A stretch of DNA of 64,000 nucleotides from Cyclospora cayetanensis (GCF_002999335.1 NW_020312128.1:1-64000), one strand, 5' to 3'; shown: positions 39,588-54,500, numbered from the stretch's first letter. Notes: a model not told the origin generated them from the sequence alone. Made by a program: numbers and translations.

Positions 39588-42500
39588 CTTCTTTTCCGAT
39601 GCCTCAGTCAGAACTGGAAGCAATGCAGACTTTAAAGGCCCACCCATATCAAGTTCCAGCTCAATCAATGTATCCTGGTGCGCTCCCAGGAGTTGTAGTT
39701 TGCTGCCTAGAGTACCCATTGTTTCAAGCAGTTTGCAATATACTGCTTGGAAGGCACGGGGGTCCAAATCGGGAAAAGTGATTGTGCTCTCGCCTTCTGC
39801 GTGCTTTTTGCTTTTGCACCAAAGTATGGCTTCATGTAAGCTTTTCGGATGAATCTGTTGTCTGAAGAAGTAAAACCAAGGCCACCAGAACTCCGTGGTC
39901 TTGTTATTTTGCAGACAGATCGCAAGCCCTCATTTCCGGCCTATATCTCTGTCTGGGTGGTATAAGTTGTCTTGCACTGCCAGTAGTACAAATTACATTG
40001 ATTCACCATGACTTCTAAAGCGTCATCTGTCTCTAAATGGAGCCTTTCGTAAATGGTGTAGACTAAACTTACAGGCTTTCTTTGGAATGGTCTCCATGTT
40101 CAATTTCTTGAGGATTAGCAAACGTCCAGTACTTTAAGCGCACTTGGTATTGAGCCAGTAATATTGCAAGTACAAGTACCAGCAGAATTAGAAAAGTAAC
40201 ATAGATGGTGTTCCAGTCTGGAGGTCCATATAGAACTGCTGCAGGGAGCTTCAGCGGCAGTGTCGCAATTGATTCGTGTGTTGCTGTGTGCGGCAGGTTG
40301 ACAGTCATAGGGCCACACTGCGTCACTTGCTCTACGACATTAATAATGGTGATACGGTTAGTGCCACGGTTTGTTGCAAACACAGAAACTCCTGGAGCTG
40401 TGAATGTATAGCCAAAGAGCAAGAACGGAGCCCCCGATTCCATTTCTATTTGAAGTTTCCTGAATTCACGCCCACATCGTTGTGCTTCAAATTCTCTTAG
40501 CTCAATGAATGTGTCATTTACAAATCTAAGTTCCATGCTATGGGCCACAATTGCCCATTGGATAAGAGAAACCACCTACTTGAACTCGCCATCGTCGAAG
40601 ATGGGGTTTGTGTTCAGTAGAGAATCGTTGATGTGCACGGGGTACACTGGCTCGCTTCCAGGACTCAGTTGCCACAGGATAGATGAACCCACCAAAGTGC
40701 ATAGCAGAGGACTTTCGATAAACGGCACTTGATTTGTAGCTTGAACAAATTTAGCTACATTTTGCGCTGGCCGTCTCAGTTTTGATGTGTCCATACTGAT
40801 CACCGTGGATCTTTCAGCTACACTTAAGGACAATCGTTCACTCATAGCCTCCAGGAGCTCCTCGGGTACTCCGAAGTAGCCACGTGTGGTGCCATCTGGG
40901 GTACAACGCAAACACAGCAGTGGAGCGCTTATGGAGGCTTGTGCGTCACTGTTGCTGAGGGTCGTTGAGGCCTGTGTCAGGTTACCTTGAGCAGCTGCAA
41001 GGAAGATGACCGGGCACGAATCTTCATCGCACGATGGAGGGCCAAAAAGCACGGCAGAGCGCCCCTTTAGAGCCCCTATGCTGAAGCTTGTCCGAATGCT
41101 GCCGTTGCCACTTTTGACAAGTAGTGCCTTTCCGTCAGTAGAAAAAGTTTGCTGTTGCTCTCGGCAATTCTCGTCACACACATCAGTGACAGCAGGAAGA
41201 AAATTGCATGAGCACAGGCCGCTTTTTGGAATGTACGACCCACCCTTGGGCCCACAGAAATTTTGACAGAACTGGTTCGTGCTTTGGCACTGCCCAGTAT
41301 GGGTACGTATAGCGCCTCCGCCACATTCGGGATATTCCTGAACACCATAGTAAAACAGCAAGAGCATTGAAGCAATATAAGGAAAGAAGGGTAAATAATA
41401 TGAAGCCGGATAGAAAAAGTTCCTCCACAGCTACAGGCGTACCCAAATCTTATTCAGTCTTACCTTTGGAAGACACGGCTCCTCGCTGTCTTCGTGCGAA
41501 AAGTCGGTGCCTTCAGAATATGGATGACAGTGTGAGCACTCAAAATTGAAGGTATAGATGTACTGCAATGCAATAGGCCCTAAAGGGTCTGTGATTCTAG
41601 ACTGAATCGCGCTACTGAATACAGGAGACATGCTCTATTCGCAGCTACTCGAAAGAGTTGCAACAGTTTACTGAGTTTCATGTACCTGAGATGATATGTT
41701 CATAGCCGTTCTTACAGATACACGCTCCCGTGCTTGGCTGGTAAACTCTGTTTGCTCCCAAGCATTTGCATTCAAAGTCTCCGACTTCCGTAAACGAGCT
41801 GCCACCGCATGCTGTACAGCTACCCTGCCCCATTTTGTCAGTATAAGATCCTACCTGTGGAAGCCACAGCATAGCACTCCTTGCTTTAAGAGTTGTCCAT
41901 TTAGCAGCAAACCACACTCGCAAATATATATTGGGGCGTAAGTTCATTGACCTTTCTACTGCAGCGTTCTGGCGCTAGGGCCCGTTGATAAGCACCGGAG
42001 TAGTTGCAGGGCAAAATCTGTGTGTACTTATACAGGGCATTTCAAGCAATTTTCAATGGCTTCTTTTCCAGAATCTGGATTATATGTCCCGGCGGGGCAC
42101 GGAACCATGGTAGCTGAACCTTCTGGGCAGTAGTAACCAGGTGCGCAAGGTATCCCGCCGTCATCTTCTAAGGTCTTTGGATACCTAAGTAATGCATGCA
42201 CTCCCCACTGAATGAGCAAGATTGCTGCTGATGCCTGAGCATAATTTTGCTGAAGTCAATCATGCAACATCTAAGCAAGCTGCTCGTCTTGCATGAGACG
42301 CATACAGAGAGTCTAAAGTGACGAGAGTTGATATACTGCAGAAGAAGCTTTGCTTTCAGTGTACAGTTAATGCTGCCCTATTTCCACATAATATCGGGGT
42401 CTAGAAGATCGAAGCTAAATGCCGTGTTGATGATTTTGCAGTTGAGTTGGTTTAGCACCTTAGTCAAAGGCGACAGGAAAAAGCATGAAAGAAACCTACC

Positions 42501-45500
42501 TACAGGCCCACTATGTTGGCTCACCTGGTCTGGCAGCCTACTTTGCAGATGTAGCCAGGCTGACACGGCGTACAGTCCCGGCTGCCATCGGTGTCGCTGT
42601 AGGTGCCCTATACCGCAATCATAGAATGCCCTCAAACTGTATATAAAGCCAGAAACTCCGAACCTCATTGACAGATGGTGCTAGCACAACCATACGTGCA
42701 GCACTGTGCAAACTGGTCGTTCTCAAGTGTAACTTCTTGCATGAATCTGACCTCTTCACAGGCTACGCAGGCGGTGCTGGCAGAGCTACGTAAGATATCA
42801 TAGGGATTCATTCGGCTTCCTGCTGGGCACGCGTAGGGAGCTGTCGCCCCTGATGGGCAGTAGAAACCCTGGGGACATGTCTCAGGGACCGAAGACATCA
42901 ACGGGCAGAACGATCCCCCAGGACAAGTGCTTGGCACAGCTGATCCAGCAGGGCAGTACGTGCCCGGCGGACAAGGCAGCGCCACTGGGGTTTTAGCAGG
43001 GCAGTAATACCCCTCGGGGCAGGGCACTGAAAGGTCAGCAGTGCCAGGTTTTCCGCAAAAGATTCCGCCTGCACAAGTCAATCCCTATATGCGCCAGTGT
43101 GTGCAAAAGCAGTCAGTCTGTAAGTGCATTTGAAGCATCTATCCCTATAGCTACCTTGGCAGCTCACCTGGGCAAGGCCGACAATCAGAAGAGCTAAGAG
43201 AGCCCATTTGAGGGTTGTGATAGCCAGCAGCGCATGGCAAAGCTTTGCTGGACCCTTGTATGCAGTAGTGCCCCTCGGGGCACAGGTTTTCATCCGTTAG
43301 CTCACTAGTGCCCTCTTGGGGACATGTCATTCCTGAGTTGTGTAAATTGCAGGTTAGTGGAGCACTACGCTATTCATCTAAACTTTCATCCTACAAAGGA
43401 TTATAAAATTTATTATAATATATCTGGGAAATTCTCAAAATTTCCAAGCACAAGCTAGGCCGAGAACCATGCCTCACCGGCTGGGCACAACAAGCAGCTC
43501 GATGAACTAGACTGTCCTTCGCGAGCATTGTAATATCTTTCTGGGCAAGCTGTAGGCGTTTGGCTGCCACGGCTGCAATAATGACCTTTGGGGCACGGTG
43601 TGGGGATTGCGACAGTGGGTGTGCAGTAGTAGCTGAGTACGGTTCAGCACAAGGCAAATGCGACCTTGAATGCCATATTCTTAGATGTCTTCCTATTTTA
43701 TGAGAAAGTATGCACAATTGAGCACCAAGGGTGGCGAAGGCACTGTAAAGCATTAATATAGAATATAAGTCTTTAAGAGAGCCGTGGGCTGCTCGCTCAC
43801 CCTGCAGGGCACAAGGAGCAATCAGATGGCCATCGGCCTCCTTTCTCAAGCCTGAAGGACCCCCTGTTGCAATTACTTGGTTCAGTTGCCCCTTCCGTGC
43901 AGTAGTATCCTGGAGGGCAGGGAATGCCTCCATATGCGTTATCGAGCATTGCTTCCCAGTTTGTCTCAGTTAGTACTACCCCAGTGCCGGCTTCTTTGAC
44001 ATCTTCTGGAATATATGGATCTCGGGGAAACTTCGAATAGTCAGGATTGGGTAGAGAGTTCCCAAGCCCACAGAGAAATCTGAATTTAAGTGAGAAGACA
44101 GTAGTGTGCACAAAAGTTGGTAAAGTACTGTGTGAATTTCCAACCTGTAACTGCATCTGCAGTCAGCTTTCTCTTTTTAGAGCACTCAGACACTTGCCAG
44201 TGTGACCGGGGGCATTCGTGTGCGTGCTCCTAATATATTCGCGTTAAGGCAACTTCAGCTCACCCTGCGCTACATGGTCCAGCAATAATACCAGCCCTAC
44301 AGTACTTGCCCCTTGGACAAGGAGCGCATGCATTAGTTAGACCTGAGCTGTTTGCTCGAGTTTTGTAGGCACCGTATGGGCAGTGAGTCCCCTTCATTGT
44401 TCCTTCGGGACATACCTAATGATCGGAGTGGCACTTCAAACAAAGGCTCAGGTCAAGCAACGCAACTATGGACGAGCTGCACGAAAGGGCTTTTCGCCTC
44501 GATGCCAGGCGCAAACTGTGGCAAAGTCCCGGCATGTCAGCCTTTCGCTAGTTGTTTGCAATCTCCAGAAGCAGCTTATTTAAAATGAATTTGCACATGT
44601 ACTCCTGCTATGGTAGTTATACGCTGAAGCGGCTTACTTTTTGAATTACTGATTAATACACTATAACATGCTCTGAACACGGTATTTTTTGCTTACAGGT
44701 GGATGCAGACTTTACAGATGGAACTGTCAAACTATAGCTTTTGAGATATAGTTACACTTTACAGGGCCTTGGATCAACATAAAGACTCCGTGGTCGATTT
44801 TTTCTTACCAGTCCGTCGGGGCACTGAGATGGTGTTGGGCTTAATAGAGGGCATTTGTAGCCAGCGGGACATGGTGCGCATGCTGATTGTCCAGCAAGAG
44901 GCGTATATTGACCCGGAGGGCATGCTTTAGGCACCACACTGCCCATCGGGCAGTGCCACCCAGCAGGGCATTGCCCACCTGAGACTCCATCAGCTGGCTG
45001 TGGCGTGCTAGACCCTTTAAGACAGTAGTAACCAGGGTCGCATAATGTCACCGGACGCGTTAGACCTTTCTCAGTGCATGCATATCCTGGAGTGCAGGGC
45101 TTGCATTCCACGGACCCAACTCCGTCCTATTCCGGCACAACAATGCACTGCAAGAGCACGCTTTGTAGAGTGTTACATGGTGATACTCGTAAGATCATGT
45201 GGGTGGGTGGAGGCCGGGTAGAAAACGGTAGTCTGGATCCAAAAACTACCTGATACGTTCCTGGATGACAGGGCGAGGGCGCCGCAGAGCCGGAAGGGCA
45301 GTAGTGCCCAGGGGGACACAATCCGTGGTCCTCATGCTCTTCTCCAAATACATGGAGGGGTAGCAAGTCGCTTTGGGCACCGCTGGAGCAAACAAATCCG
45401 CTGGGGCAAATTGCTGATGGGCGAGAGAGTCCGGCATCGTCACATACAAATCCACCTGCGTAATTTCGCCGAACGCTCATTAGTGCACTCCGCATAACGT

Positions 45501-48500
45501 GGCTGAGATTTTTTCGCCAAGCACTAGGTTTGGCCGGCCTTAGGAGGAACAGATGCATGCAACAGGCTTCCTTACCAGAGCAGGGCTCGCATTCAGAGCT
45601 GCCTTGGCTTGCAGCAAAGGTTCCCAATGGGCAGGGAACGGGAAATACTGTCCCCTCGGGACAGGCGTATCCTGCTGGGCAAATTACGTCTGGAGTTGCG
45701 AGAGCGGATTGCTGGCATGACCATCCAACAGTACATTGTGTGCATACTCCTCTCCCTCCTTCACTGAATGTACCGGGGGGGCAAGGCTGTGTCGGAAGCC
45801 ACAGCCGCAGAATGTCAATGCACAAACCTCAGCAAGGGATAGTGATGAATGAATTTTTGTATTGGAACGATTCTGGCTAGACTCATGCCGCATTCAAACC
45901 TGGGAAACGTAGGAGCCTTCCGGACAGTAGTGTCCTGCTGGACACCTCCCGCCGTGTTGGTCCTCCGAGGGAGTAGGTGTTGTGCTGCCTTCAGTACAGT
46001 AGTAGCCTTCAGCACAGAGACCAGTCCCCATAGAGTTGGAGCAATAGTTTCCTGGCAAGCAGGCCAAACAGTCGCTTGCTTGCTTGCCTCCTGGAACTTC
46101 AGAACTTGTTCCCCTGCAGTCCGTTCTCACACTGCATTCAACCTCGACTGAAAGCTCGGTGGACCCAGCAACCTCAAGCTTTCGGAGGCTGCGCGACGAG
46201 GTATATCATTTACATTCCCAGCCTTTAATGAACGGTTTCCGTACTCTGGGCACTGCGTCGGGGTTGTGGCTCCACTAGTGCAGTAGTAACCCTTCGGACA
46301 GAGGCTGCCTGATGATCCAGCAATGCCGTCAGGATTGCTCTCTTCAGCATGGGGAGCTGGGGACCAGGCTCCTCCTTGGCAGTAATACCCCTGTGGTTGT
46401 AGCAGCATATATATACATCCACTAACATCTCGTTTCGTAACTTTACCTAGCTTTGTGAAAAGGCTGCTGTGCCTTCTATAAGCGGCCAATGGGATACGGC
46501 TGAAAAATTGCTCACAGCTAGACAGTCTCCAGTGGGCTCAGTCAGACCACGGGAGCCACAGTACTTTCCGGGGGGGCACGGTAAGCACTCCGATGAGCTT
46601 TTGGCTCCAACTTGATTATTGTATGTTCCCAGGGGGCATGGGTATTCGTACCCACTGAATGATCCTTTGAGGCAGTAGTAGCCCTGTGGACACTTCAGAG
46701 ACGGTGTGGCTGAAGTGTCGGTGCAGTAGTTTCCTGCAGGGCATACTTTGCATTCTGTTTGAGCTTTCAAGTCCTGATACCAACCAGGAGGGCACGGCGT
46801 TGGGGAGGCGGGGCCTAAAACACAGAGGATAGTACGAATTTAGCTCGTTCGACAGTCGGCAACCGTTTCTTGGCACAGTCATAACCAGCTAAATGAGCTG
46901 TTTTCAGCCAAGATGTTTGTGACTTGTCTTCTTAGCTGCATTGCCACATACCAGGGGCACTTGTTCCAAATACCATAATTTCTGAAATGAATACTTGCGC
47001 GTCTGGTGAGACCAGCATGATTTTTGTCGTGGCCACTTCCCCAAAGCTCATTGAGTAGTCTGAATGCTCGTTGGATGCTACGCTGAAGAGATCAAGGTAA
47101 GAGGAAGACGAAGAGTGGAAGTACTGCATCGAGAAGGAGGAAATAGTCTGCATTCACAAATAATTGATACAGATGCAACTAATGCATATTGTGACTGGGA
47201 TAGTTGTTTCTGAATCTCTTCAAGAACAGCTTCAGTGGTAGCAAAAGAGCCAGTGAAAGACGTGAAGCACTCTAAAGTTTATCGACGTCAAGGTTTCGCA
47301 TAGCCTACTTGGTTTTTGGAGTTAGGGAAATCTCACTGACATACCTTGCTTTCTGTTTGCCCACCAGAAATAATTCTGATCTCGCTGATGAAAAACAGTT
47401 TGCCTAAATCAATTATCAAGCCATGCTCTAAGTTTTCGGTGCTCTGAGAAATCCATCCAGTGCCTAGGTCAGTATCACCGTCTGTCACATGCTCGGGCGT
47501 ATTTCCACCAACAAAATCTCCAGAAGTCAGTGTGTCCACAATGGCGTTATGCGCAACATTAAAAAGCGCACCTGTGGATACAGAGCCAGAGTACGTTGCA
47601 CCGTTCATTTGCCCTATATCATGCCTTGCATCACTCCATCTCCTGTTTCCCGATCAAATGGTATCCACTCACTTTCAGGTGATTTGCAGAAATGACCCCG
47701 TGGACAAGGCAGAGCGTTTGTTCTGGAACTACCTTCAGGGCAGTAATAACCCTCAGAACAGCGACTTGTCACCTGTGGTTGCCCCACGCCCTGGCAGGCA
47801 TAGCCTAAATGCCATTCACAGCAACAGAATGGCGGGCTTTTCCTGGCGCCCTTGTTCTTTCATTGCTCGTAAGCATCAGGCTCCACTTAGTATGCCAAGA
47901 ATAATTTCTCGTCTATGATATGATTTTTGTCATTCTAACTGTCATATAGGTATACATATCAAGAAATAAGCTCTGGGCTGTTTGACTCGTCGAAAGTGGA
48001 AAGTCTTCTAGGACGAACCAGCAGGACACGGAATGCAATCATCGGATGTTGATGCGCCTTCACTGTCTGAAAACGTTCCCTCTGGACAAGGAAGCTCAGC
48101 GGTGCTCTCTCCTCTATCGGAGGGAGAAATAAAAACCTTCCGAACGCGTTGATTGCCGCTGTCAAGGACATAGAGCGTCTTGGTTGGGGCGCCATGCTGA
48201 GTACAAAGTCGTAGATGCTTGAAGGGCCAAAGTGCTAGAACTCTGATTCCACAGTATGTGCTCACTCTCTTCCTGCTGATGCCTACCTTTTCACCCACTG
48301 CCACTCCCGTTGGAGTGTTGATTTGTGCTTCAGGCGCAGGGATAATCCGTCCATCACCACTGAATCCTTCTGAGCCTGTTCCAAGCACTTGCTCAATGCG
48401 ATGTGTGTCCAAGTCCAGCCTCCAGACTCTGAAGCAGATTGGAATATTTAGAATTTATGCAGGAACGTGTCACTTTTACGCCTTGTGACTATTGGATGAG

Positions 48501-51500
48501 GAAAACTATACTAGACCGCGTTTGGCCGTAAAGGCCACGAAAGCATAGGATTCAAGGCCAGTAACTCCTCACATGTGTTTTGTGGCGTCAGCAAGAAACA
48601 ACGTCGACTGCATGCTCGAAAATCAGGGCACACACCAAAATCTCAGATCAATAAACTGAGAGCAAACCAGAATATTCAAGAGTAATTGGCCTTCTGCTTT
48701 TCCTACCGATTGTAGGCTTCCAAATGTTAGAGCAACGATATAGCCCAGATTGTAATCAATTGCTGTTTCCTTCATGGTCCGTATCCGTGGTGGCTGAATT
48801 TGAATTATCTCCACATTCTCCCCGTCAGCCAAGATTATCTAGCACATAAGACGTAGAAAATAGCAAATGTGTACTTGAGCAATGCGGGTAGCTCTAGCAG
48901 CTAATATGGTCTCTAAGTAGCTTAAGAGTAAGGGAGCACATGGTGAATTAAAAAAACTGACAAGCCATAATTTACTGCCTGTAAGTGGATGAAGCAGAGC
49001 ACTGGCCAAACGTACTCTCCGGTTCCCCGTATCGGCTACGTAAAGCTTCTCATCGAGGGCAACAGCGACTGCATAAGGGGAGTTTAGCGTGATATTCGCT
49101 GCGGCAGCAAATAAGACGCCCGTGAATTGCAATTCACTCAAGCTTGTACTGTGTCAAATCGACGTCACTGACGGCAGTGAAGGGCAAAGCAAGGCTACTG
49201 TACCTGAAGATAATCCGCTTAAGACACTTTCAGGCAATGGGGGAAACCAAGCACTTTTGTACCTCATAGTGGTTCACCCGGTTCTACATAGGGGGCCTAC
49301 CAGGAGCTCCGCTTCCTATAACATCGGTCAGGCTCTTATTACTCAGTTTAATCGCAGAAATTTTGTTTGCGCCTGCTTGAGCAACGTAGAGCGTCTCGCC
49401 ATCTAGTGAGAGGCTTAATCCCCACGGTTCGCTTAAGCCGGTTTGGACATCGGTGACTCCAGAGTCTTCCAGGCTAATAGCAATGACCTTTCCATCTTCT
49501 GTATAGCCGGACAAAGGTGCAAGCTTCGTCCAGTGAAAGCTTACTATCATAAACGTGTGTCATGTAAGCTGTTGGACAGACTGTATGCTGTCAACAAGGG
49601 ATATCGCATCCCGCATCAGGCATGTTAAAATGCATCATCTTTGGGACAGCAACGTTGGGGTTGACAGCCTTAAAAGCTTAAGGGCAACGCTGCTTTAGCA
49701 TCTTGGGGGCCTGACCTGACAGTGATGCATACAATATGTTTCCGTCATTTGACACTGCAAGGCCTCCAGGCTTTTTAAGGCCAGTTTTAATCTTAGTTAC
49801 AAGCCCTAAGGGAAGAATCACAGTTCACACTTGTGTGAGCATGTCAATTTACTTGGGCAGGCTCTCTTTCCCTTGCCATCCATTCCCTGTATTTCCCCAA
49901 ATCAACTTCGAAGCACCCTATCTACGTGGCGCTCTCACGGAAAATATAAGCTCTCACCGCGCGGGGTAATGTTTGGTTAAATCACTTTAATCCATAGATA
50001 AAGATGACAGCTACATAAGGCAGCTTGAAAATGGAGGAGAAAATAGCCATACAAGCTGGAACTCGCTTACGTGCCTCAGAAAAGGTGTGCAAACTTTAGT
50101 GGCGGAATAACTGGCAGTCTACCTGTGGACAGGTGGATGGAGCTGATTCGTCCCTCTTGATACTCCGCCACTATGAGCTCGCCTCGAATATGGTTCACAG
50201 CGATTCCTGTCAGCTGACTAAACGTTGCTTCTGGCGCAGACAGTCCGTCACCAGCGGCCTTTGTATTACCGTTTCCTTTAAGTGTATCGACCAAAGGAGC
50301 TGCAAAACAACGTTGAGGGGACACGCGGCTTTTTCCTCCTCTCAAGGGTCTAGGCTAGCCCAGCGCCTTGGTAATAGCAGCTGCAACTATGAACACAGGA
50401 GACTCAAGAACTGTTCTTGCGGAGCTTAGTGTCTTAAAGGCAAGGATTGCGAACCAGTGTGGCAGTAATATCCTGCAGGACACGGGTATCCCTGATATTT
50501 TTCGGGGCACATCTCCCCAGACGTTGCAGCTTCAGGGCTGTGTGTTGAAGATCTCTGTTTGCAGATGTATCCACCCCGGCAGCGGCCAGTGGGCCATTCA
50601 AGAGCTTCGTTTGCACAATAATATCCAGAGGGGCATGGCGTAGGGAGCGTCGAGTTCTCGGGGCAATATTCGCCGTAAGTGCAAGCTGTAGGGGTTACAG
50701 ACCCTGTCCCATTAGCGCAGTAATATCCTGCAGACAGTGCAAAACTCAAGTGCTCACTCCAACAAAACCGATGACAATATGACGCAGGATGGGTGCTGTT
50801 TCTCCACGAAATATGCAAGATGACAATGCAAAGATGCAAGCAATGTTTATGACCGGGAGGAGTACGAGGAGCTTTTTGCGCCAGCTTCGACGGTGCTCCA
50901 CGAGTACACATTTAAAGGCAGAATGCTTTTGGTATATTCGCACGCCGACCTGCTGGGCAGGGAGTCATAGCAAGATCCCCCTGTGCCGATGTTCCAGGGG
51001 TGCTGCACAGTTGACCACCCAGACAGAGGTGGCAGCTCGCAGAGGAGATAGCACCTTGGGCTACGCCGTACGTCCCTTGCGGACAAGGAAACTGAAACTT
51101 ATGCTGAGTGCCGGCAGGGCAGAAAAAGCCTGCTGGACACGTTTTGGGAGCAGTCGAACCCGGTTCGCAGTACGATCCTGTAACAGGAAAAGATGTTCCA
51201 GACAACCCGATAAATCAGACACTAAAAATTTTCCCTGGTTTGAGTGTGGCTGGCTACAGCTGCGTTCAGCAAACCTTGTGGGCAGGTTAAACATATCGTC
51301 GCCCCCTTTTGCGGCTGGTATGTGCCGCTCTCGCATGGAATGGCGGTGTGAGTCCCTTCTGGACAGTAGTGCCCCTCAGCACAGAGCTTGGTGGGATCAA
51401 CAGGAGCCGCGCTTCCCTCTTCACAGAAGAATCCTGCAAGCACCCAGGGCGTCATGCTTGTCACCAGAGTGGAACTACTGCATCATGGTAGATTATGCAA

Positions 51501-54500
51501 ACAACAATGCACAGAAACGCACAATTTCAATCCGCACCAGCACTGCAGTATCCAGAGGGAGATGCAAGCCCCGGAAACGCGCAATACTGTCCTAGTGGGC
51601 AAGACTGGCACTGCTGCTCTTCCCATGCTCCTCTGCACACACGCGTTTTCGCATATCAGTACGACTACTCCTGAGTCAAGCTGCAGGAAACCGTGGTGCA
51701 TCCTGACGGGCTAACTAAAAGATACGAATTTCATGACCTTGCCCTAGGCATACCTCGTGAGGGGTGGCAGGTGTAATATCAATGGAAGATAGGGGTTTGT
51801 TTTCTTACGATGCAGGAAGGTATTTGCCTGCGGGGCAAGGGACTTTTGTTGGGCTGCCTTCCGGGCAGTAGTAACCCGGCGGGCATGCATTTTCTGCATT
51901 AGATGGGTCGATAGTGCCTGAGATTGAGCCAGAACAGGCCAGATTTCCAGCCATATGTAGCACATCTAAATACTCAGTACAAGAGCATATGCGTCGTATA
52001 ATAAGTACCGTAGTCGCACCTTCAGGACAAAAGAAGCCAGGACGGCATTCTCCTGAATGCTCGGACTGTCCCATGGAGTTGCAGTATTTTCCAGCAGGAC
52101 ATGGCTGTGGAGAACCACTTCCGTGAGGGCAGATATAACCCAGCGGACATAGGCCTGCCTCAATACAAAGTTTTCGGAAAAATACACTTTGTTGTTCCTC
52201 TTCGGGAGCCTCCACAGTCCCGCACCTGCGTCAAAAAAAGAAAAGCTCTCTAAACTCTGCCACTTCGACCAATGGATGCTGCCTTTCTAGCATGGACGCT
52301 GCATGGGAGAGAAAGCAGGGAAGGCACCTAATGTGAAATCCCAGCTCATTCGCCTCTATCCCGACACAGGCGTCGAGACTCGAGCACCGTCGTTCTGCTT
52401 CAACTTTTTCAAGATATGGGCCGGCGTCACCGTTACAGCTGCCTGTCCCCCGTCCCAAAACGCCCGAGTCATATATACACCCTGAGAAGCATTAATTCGC
52501 CGGACTGTTGATCATTGTGCATTAGCCTTCTCGTCTTTCTATTCAGCTATTTACAGTTACCCAGATTGCACAAAGTAGAGCAGTCCTCCCTTAGCGCAAG
52601 ATCAATGAACGGAAATTGTTGTTTGGCGTAAGAGTCTCCAAGAGAGCCGCAACCTGAATTTTTTTCCCAAAGTCTACGTGTAAGCACCAGCGTACGTGGC
52701 CACAACGTCTGCACCCACCTGTATGGACTTCTTTTTCGTAACGAGCACCAGACGAACAATAGAAGCCGTCTGCACAGTCTCCAGTTGGAGATGTGAGGCC
52801 AGCGCGGTCACAGTATTTCCCAGGTGGGCAAGGCGAACAGCCAAGCACAGATAGGATGCCCACATGTGGGTTGTAAAACCCTAAAGAACAGACATCGTAT
52901 GTTCGAAGCTAAGTCCAATAAAAGAATAGTCAAAGGCTGACTATTCTCCGGGCCAGGTAGGAACCGCTTCAGTCTTGCCAAAAATTTACCCACAGTGGCC
53001 GTACCTGGAGGACAGAGGTACTCCTTTTCACTTTTCGTTCCTGCTGGGCAGAACGACCCTGCTGGGCAGATGTACTTGTCATTAAATGTAACTTCGGCTC
53101 CCTTGGGACAATAATAGCCGGCACCGCAAGAATTGCAGTAGGTACTGCCTTCCAAATCTTGGTATGTTCCCTGTCGATAGCGAGCACACCCAAGCGCGCA
53201 CAACAAGTTGCAATAAATACGTCTAGAGGTGATACCTGTCTATCCAGCCTCAACGGCAGGCACCTAAGCTGAACTATGGATCAACTGCTCACCGGGAGAC
53301 AAGGGATTGCGTAGCTTGAGCCCAGGGGGCACCTGTGTCCTTGTGGGCACTTTTTACCAGCGGGCTCTGCTTTAGTCTCTCCTGCAAGTGCAGAAAACAT
53401 AGGATACAACAAAAGCATTGACCGCTTTCACGAATCGAACACGACAGTATCGGGGCAGTCATCAAGCCCGCGGAATCGCATATTCTCTCAGGATGTGTGC
53501 ATGGATTTTAGTAACGCAGAGTGTTTTTATCGACTTTCCTCAAGCCTCCTACACTCTCTATTGTGGCTATCTCTACTACGCTTTTGCTTCATTCACAGTA
53601 AGGGCACGTGGGGGTTCCGTCTCACCCCCCTCACAAAAATACCCTGGTGAACACGGAGCACTCGGTGTAGTTAACCCTTTGTTTTCACAGTACCTGCACA
53701 AATGGCCTATCTGCAGGTGAGCCTACAAGCTTAAGGTCAAGCCGCTCAAGAAACAAAAACAAATTGAATAGAAGAAAAAGCACAAAATGACAGTGCTTGA
53801 AATATTTTTTCGTATGGGGAACTGCAGACGATCGGCATTTTAATGCATTGCTGCTGGAATGGGTCCAGCTAGTATTGTAGCAACGTACCAGCCAGATTTG
53901 CATTGAAGACACTCCTCTAACTTGGACGCATGCGTTGATGGCTGATAGGTGCCTTCGGGACAGGGAATAGGGGCCTCTGTCCCTTCTGGGCAATATGAAC
54001 CAGCTGGGCAAGGCCCGTTTCCGAAGGAGTCCGTCTCCTGCACAAGACAAATATAAGTAACTTGATTGTACCGTGTGTTCCATCGATATGATTCCCAACT
54101 CACTGCGTAAAAGGGTGTGGGTCCTTTTCAATCTGGTGCCACGAGCACTCCCAAACTCAAGCAGTGTGGTTTGTGTAGTCGCTCACCAATGGGGCTATGC
54201 TTGTACTCCTGGAAGCACAGTAGTACCCAGCTGCACAGTCGCCACTAGGTTGTTCTAACTCCTCTGTTTGGCAGTACTTTCCGGCAGGACACATACGGCA
54301 GTCGTCAATACTCTTGCCGTTCTGCTCAGGGTTGTATGTTCCTGGCGGGCAGTTCGTGTGGAAGACAGAACCCTCTGGGCAGTACATGCCCTTTCGACAG
54401 TCTTTGGGAGGGTGATCTAGGTGCAAACCCTGAATGCGCAGCATACTGAACTTTTCTGTGTAGGCGACAGAAGAATACGCTGGTTTACGCTAAGGGGAGG

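Noticed and set aside
50746..50943. Minus-strand frame with a signal-like hydrophobic start (KKLLVLLPVINIACIF)
   Set aside because: It lies across an intron between two GCC-module exons and would require a new gene start inside a continuous domain array.
50789..51595. 268-codon plus-strand open frame
   Set aside because: It is antisense to several cysteine-module exons and has no domain character; its length comes from the biased composition of the opposite strand.
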